The notes beneath the pieces were generated by a model, which made no database searches, had not been told where the DNA came from, and was given only the letters and a program-made list of their open reading frames with translations. From Roseicyclus salinarum (GTDB lineage: Bacteria > Pseudomonadota > Alphaproteobacteria > Rhodobacterales > Rhodobacteraceae), in the NCBI RefSeq assembly GCF_029624655.1, contig NZ_JARRSA010000012.1:1-64000 (forward strand): a stretch of 64,000 nt of DNA, in the 5' to 3' direction. Of this stretch, positions 62,336 to 64,000 are shown one piece after another (position 1 is the first letter of the stretch; the number at the start of each line of letters is the position of its first letter). A program made the position numbers and the translations under genes.

Positions 62336-63250
62336 TCAGGTCGTCCTGCGGCGTGCCGCGATGATGTTGACGTAGTTTCCCGCGAAGATCAGCGCGGCCC
62401 CCCCGAGCACGCCCCACAGAAGCGGCTCGTCGTAGAACAGCATTCCCACGACGGCGATGGCGGGCAGCCTCGCGAAGTCCATCGGCATGACGATCGAGGC
62501 GGGCGCCATCGACAGGGCCGTGGTCAGGCAGAAATGCGCCGTCAGCCCGGCCACCGCGATCAGAACGACCCAAGGCGCGGTCGCGAGGCTTGGCATCGCC
62601 ATGTCGCCGTCGATCAGCGAGCAGGCGAGGCCGAGGACCAGTTGCATGGCGGTGAGGTAGAACATGATGCAGGTGATCGTCTCGGTGGCGGTCAGCTTCT
62701 TGGTGAAGATCGCGGTCGTGGCGAACATCACCGCCGCCATCGCCGCCGTGACCATGCCCGACGACAGGGGCGCGGCGCCGGGCTGCACGATCATGAGCAC
62801 CCCCGCGAAGCCCAGCCCGCCGGCGAGCGCCTTGGCGCGCGTCATCCGCTCGCCGAGAAAGATCGCGGCCAGCAGCATCGTCCAGAGCGGCGAGGTGAAT
62901 TCCAGCGCGAAGACCAGCGCCAGCGGCGAGACAGTGATGGCGTAGAACCACAGGTTCTGCCCGGTGAAGTGGGCGATGTTGCGCGCGACGTGCAGGTGCA
63001 TCCTGCGCCGCGTGACCTGCCCGAGGGTGCCTGCGAACGCGCCGATCGTCAGGACGATGAGAAGGCCCACGGCCGAACGCCACGACATCAGCTCGAACGT
63101 GTCGAGTTCCAGCGCCGCTGCCCGCCCTGCGACGGCCATCGCCGAGAACGACAGGATCGCCCCGACCATCCACAGCGCGGCCAGCCCCGGCCGCGCGTCG
63201 GGCAGCGGCGCGGAGGCGGCGATCACGGTCTCCCTCGGCAGGTCTGTCAT
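62336..63250 (-). CDS. EamA/DMT-family permease
   Basis: A drug/metabolite-transporter permease of 304 residues with ten hydrophobic spans in two EamA halves (first from LAALWMVGAILSFSAMAVAG, second from MVTAAMAAVMFATTAIFTKK). It is distinct from rarD at 24387, lacking the RarD motifs. ELMSWRSAVGLLIVL and FTGQNLWFYAITVSPLALVF are typical of DMT proteins with amino-acid, purine or SAM-type substrates, but the substrate cannot be assigned. The small secreted-protein gene ends 4 bp before its start, so these share an operon. Confidence 0.87.
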   Translation of the reverse strand: MTDLPRETVIAASAPLPDARPGLAALWMVGAILSFSAMAVAGRAAALELDTFELMSWRSAVGLLIVLTIGAFAGTLGQVTRRRMHLHVARNIAHFTGQNLWFYAITVSPLALVFALEFTSPLWTMLLAAIFLGERMTRAKALAGGLGFAGVLMIVQPGAAPLSSGMVTAAMAAVMFATTAIFTKKLTATETITCIMFYLTAMQLVLGLACSLIDGDMAMPSLATAPWVVLIAVAGLTAHFCLTTALSMAPASIVMPMDFARLPAIAVVGMLFYDEPLLWGVLGGAALIFAGNYVNIIAARRRTT

Positions 63251-63254
63251 GGTC

Positions 63255-63608
63255 TCAATCGGCCTCCCGGCAGCAGCCGAACATCGGCCGCAGTCCCTCC
63301 GAGGTCTGAATACCGATCTCTACCCGGTAGTCGAGTTCGATTCCGAAGATCGGGCAGGCGGCCTCCTCGAGAAACAGCGGCACCGCGCCGCCATGGGTCC
63401 GCAGATCGGTCCGGCGCACCCCGTCGAGGGGCAGCGTCACGGCAGGCTCCAGATCGAAGACGCCGTCGCCGAGGTAGTCGAAGCGCGCGGTTCCGCCATC
63501 GATCACCAGCATGAAGCCGGGGCCTGTCCCCAGGCAATGCAACTCGGCCCCGGCGAGGGGCGCGGGAAACAGCGCGGCGGCGAGGAACGGGGCGATGCGA
63601 AGCGGCAT
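63255..63608 (-). CDS. Small secreted protein, function unknown
   Basis: A 117-residue protein with an N-terminal signal peptide (MPLRIAPFLAAALFPAPLAG, cleavage likely after AGA). I set the start at the ATG 63608 for that reason. The mature part has four cysteines (LHCLG, ACPIFG, GCCREAD) that could form disulfides in the periplasm. I do not recognise a family. It is tightly followed by the DMT permease gene, with mazG upstream on the same strand 64 bp away. Confidence 0.78.
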   Translation of the reverse strand: MPLRIAPFLAAALFPAPLAGAELHCLGTGPGFMLVIDGGTARFDYLGDGVFDLEPAVTLPLDGVRRTDLRTHGGAVPLFLEEAACPIFGIELDYRVEIGIQTSEGLRPMFGCCREAD

Positions 63609-63672
63609 GGATCTTACATAGCGCGGCGTGCGGGCTCGTCCGCAAGCCGGGCGGGACGGCCGCGCCCCGGCC

Positions 63673-64000
63673 TCAGAGGCCGCGCGCCTTGGCCTCGTTC
63701 CAGAGCGCGTCCATCTCGTCGAGCGTGCTGTCGCCGGGACGCTTGCCAAGCTCGGCCAGTCGCGCCTCTATATGGGCGAAGCGGCGCGTGAACTTGGCGT
63801 TGGCGCGGCGCAGCGCGGCCTCGGGGTCCACCTTGAGATGGCGCGCGAGGTTGGCGACGACGAACAGCAAATCGCCCATCTCGTCCTCGATCCGGTCATG
63901 CGGCGCGCCGTTCCGCGCCTCGGCCAGTTCGCGCGCCTCCTCGGCGATCTTGTCGATCACCTGGTCCACCTGCGGCCAGTCGAAGCCCACGCGCGCCGCG
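63673..64000 (-). CDS. mazG: Nucleoside triphosphate pyrophosphohydrolase MazG (3' part, cut by window edge)
   Basis: The C-terminal 108 or so residues of MazG, which hydrolyses NTPs to NMP and pyrophosphate. The second MazG domain is visible: FDWPQVDQVIDKIAEEARELAEA and the metal-binding acidic helix in RIEDEMGDLLFVVANLARHL, followed by ALRRANAKFTRRFAHIE. A full MazG has about 260-280 residues, so the N-terminal domain lies beyond position 64000. The internal ATG at 63990 is not the start. Proximity to hfq-hflX agrees with common alphaproteobacterial gene order. Confidence 0.92.
   Translation of the reverse strand, partial: AARVGFDWPQVDQVIDKIAEEARELAEARNGAPHDRIEDEMGDLLFVVANLARHLKVDPEAALRRANAKFTRRFAHIEARLAELGKRPGDSTLDEMDALWNEAKARGL

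Overview
The window is a GC-rich stretch of an alphaproteobacterial chromosome, most likely from the order Rhodobacterales (Rhodobacter/Roseobacter relatives). This is inferred from gene content, not from a database search. The supporting features are a CckA-type hybrid kinase with a CtrA-type box upstream, an alphaproteobacterial LexA box (GAAC-N7-GAAC) at recA, a monomeric-type NADP isocitrate dehydrogenase, fused ispDF, an NtrBC/NtrYX-TrkA-TrkH-Hfq-HflX cluster whose NtrC lacks GAFTGA as in Rhodobacter capsulatus, and small Rhodobacterales families (DUF1289, DUF6477, DUF6456). Nearly all the DNA is coding. No intergenic gap exceeds about 235 bp. I see no tRNA, rRNA, insertion sequence, prophage or CRISPR array.

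Layout. 1-7.4 kb: start of a leftward gene, guaB, an RsmB-like rRNA methyltransferase, cckA interrupted by an in-frame TGA, a sulfotransferase-like gene and LexA-controlled recA. 7.5-14.5 kb: alaS, a DUF1330 protein, adenine deaminase and icd. 14.5-17.5 kb: a leftward aromatic-acid operon pobA-pcaC-pcaH-pcaG (4-hydroxybenzoate to protocatechuate to ring cleavage). 17.7-25.8 kb: dusA, a TauE-like exporter coupled to a putative 2OG-Fe(II) oxygenase, DUF1289-ruvX-ccmI, sodB, a membrane cyclic-nucleotide-binding protein, rarD and a LOG-like protein. 25.9-35 kb: a LysM protein, an Atm1-like ABC exporter, a GNAT acetyltransferase, and an RND efflux operon with a two-operator promoter but no adjacent regulator. 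35-44 kb: yfgM-like/bamB, ydcF-like, guaA, an MttB-family methyltransferase, DUF6477/DUF6456 and lipA. 44-49 kb: two cytochromes c, hpt, a COQ10-like gene, and ispDF-pgpA-pncC. 49-61 kb: dusB-ntrB-ntrC-ntrY-ntrX-trkA-trkH, then hfq-hflX. 61-64 kb: a FadL-like porin, a DMT transporter, a small secreted protein and the 3' part of mazG.

How the genes work together. guaB and guaA give the IMP-to-GMP branch, with adenine deaminase and hpt for purine salvage. pobA and pcaCHG form an upper beta-ketoadipate route whose later steps must be encoded elsewhere. ntrBC/ntrYX plus trkAH link nitrogen sensing and potassium uptake, and hfq/hflX follow from their own promoter.

I found no convincing new multi-gene system. 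The observations most worth checking are the nonsense codon in cckA, loss of GAFTGA in both NtrC and NtrX, the palindromic operators of the RND operon with no regulator beside them, several genes whose homology-supported start is not ATG (pobA, the GNAT gene, dusB, perhaps hflX), an orphan MttB-family gene, and two terminator-like hairpins in divergent promoter regions that could belong to small RNAs or leaders.
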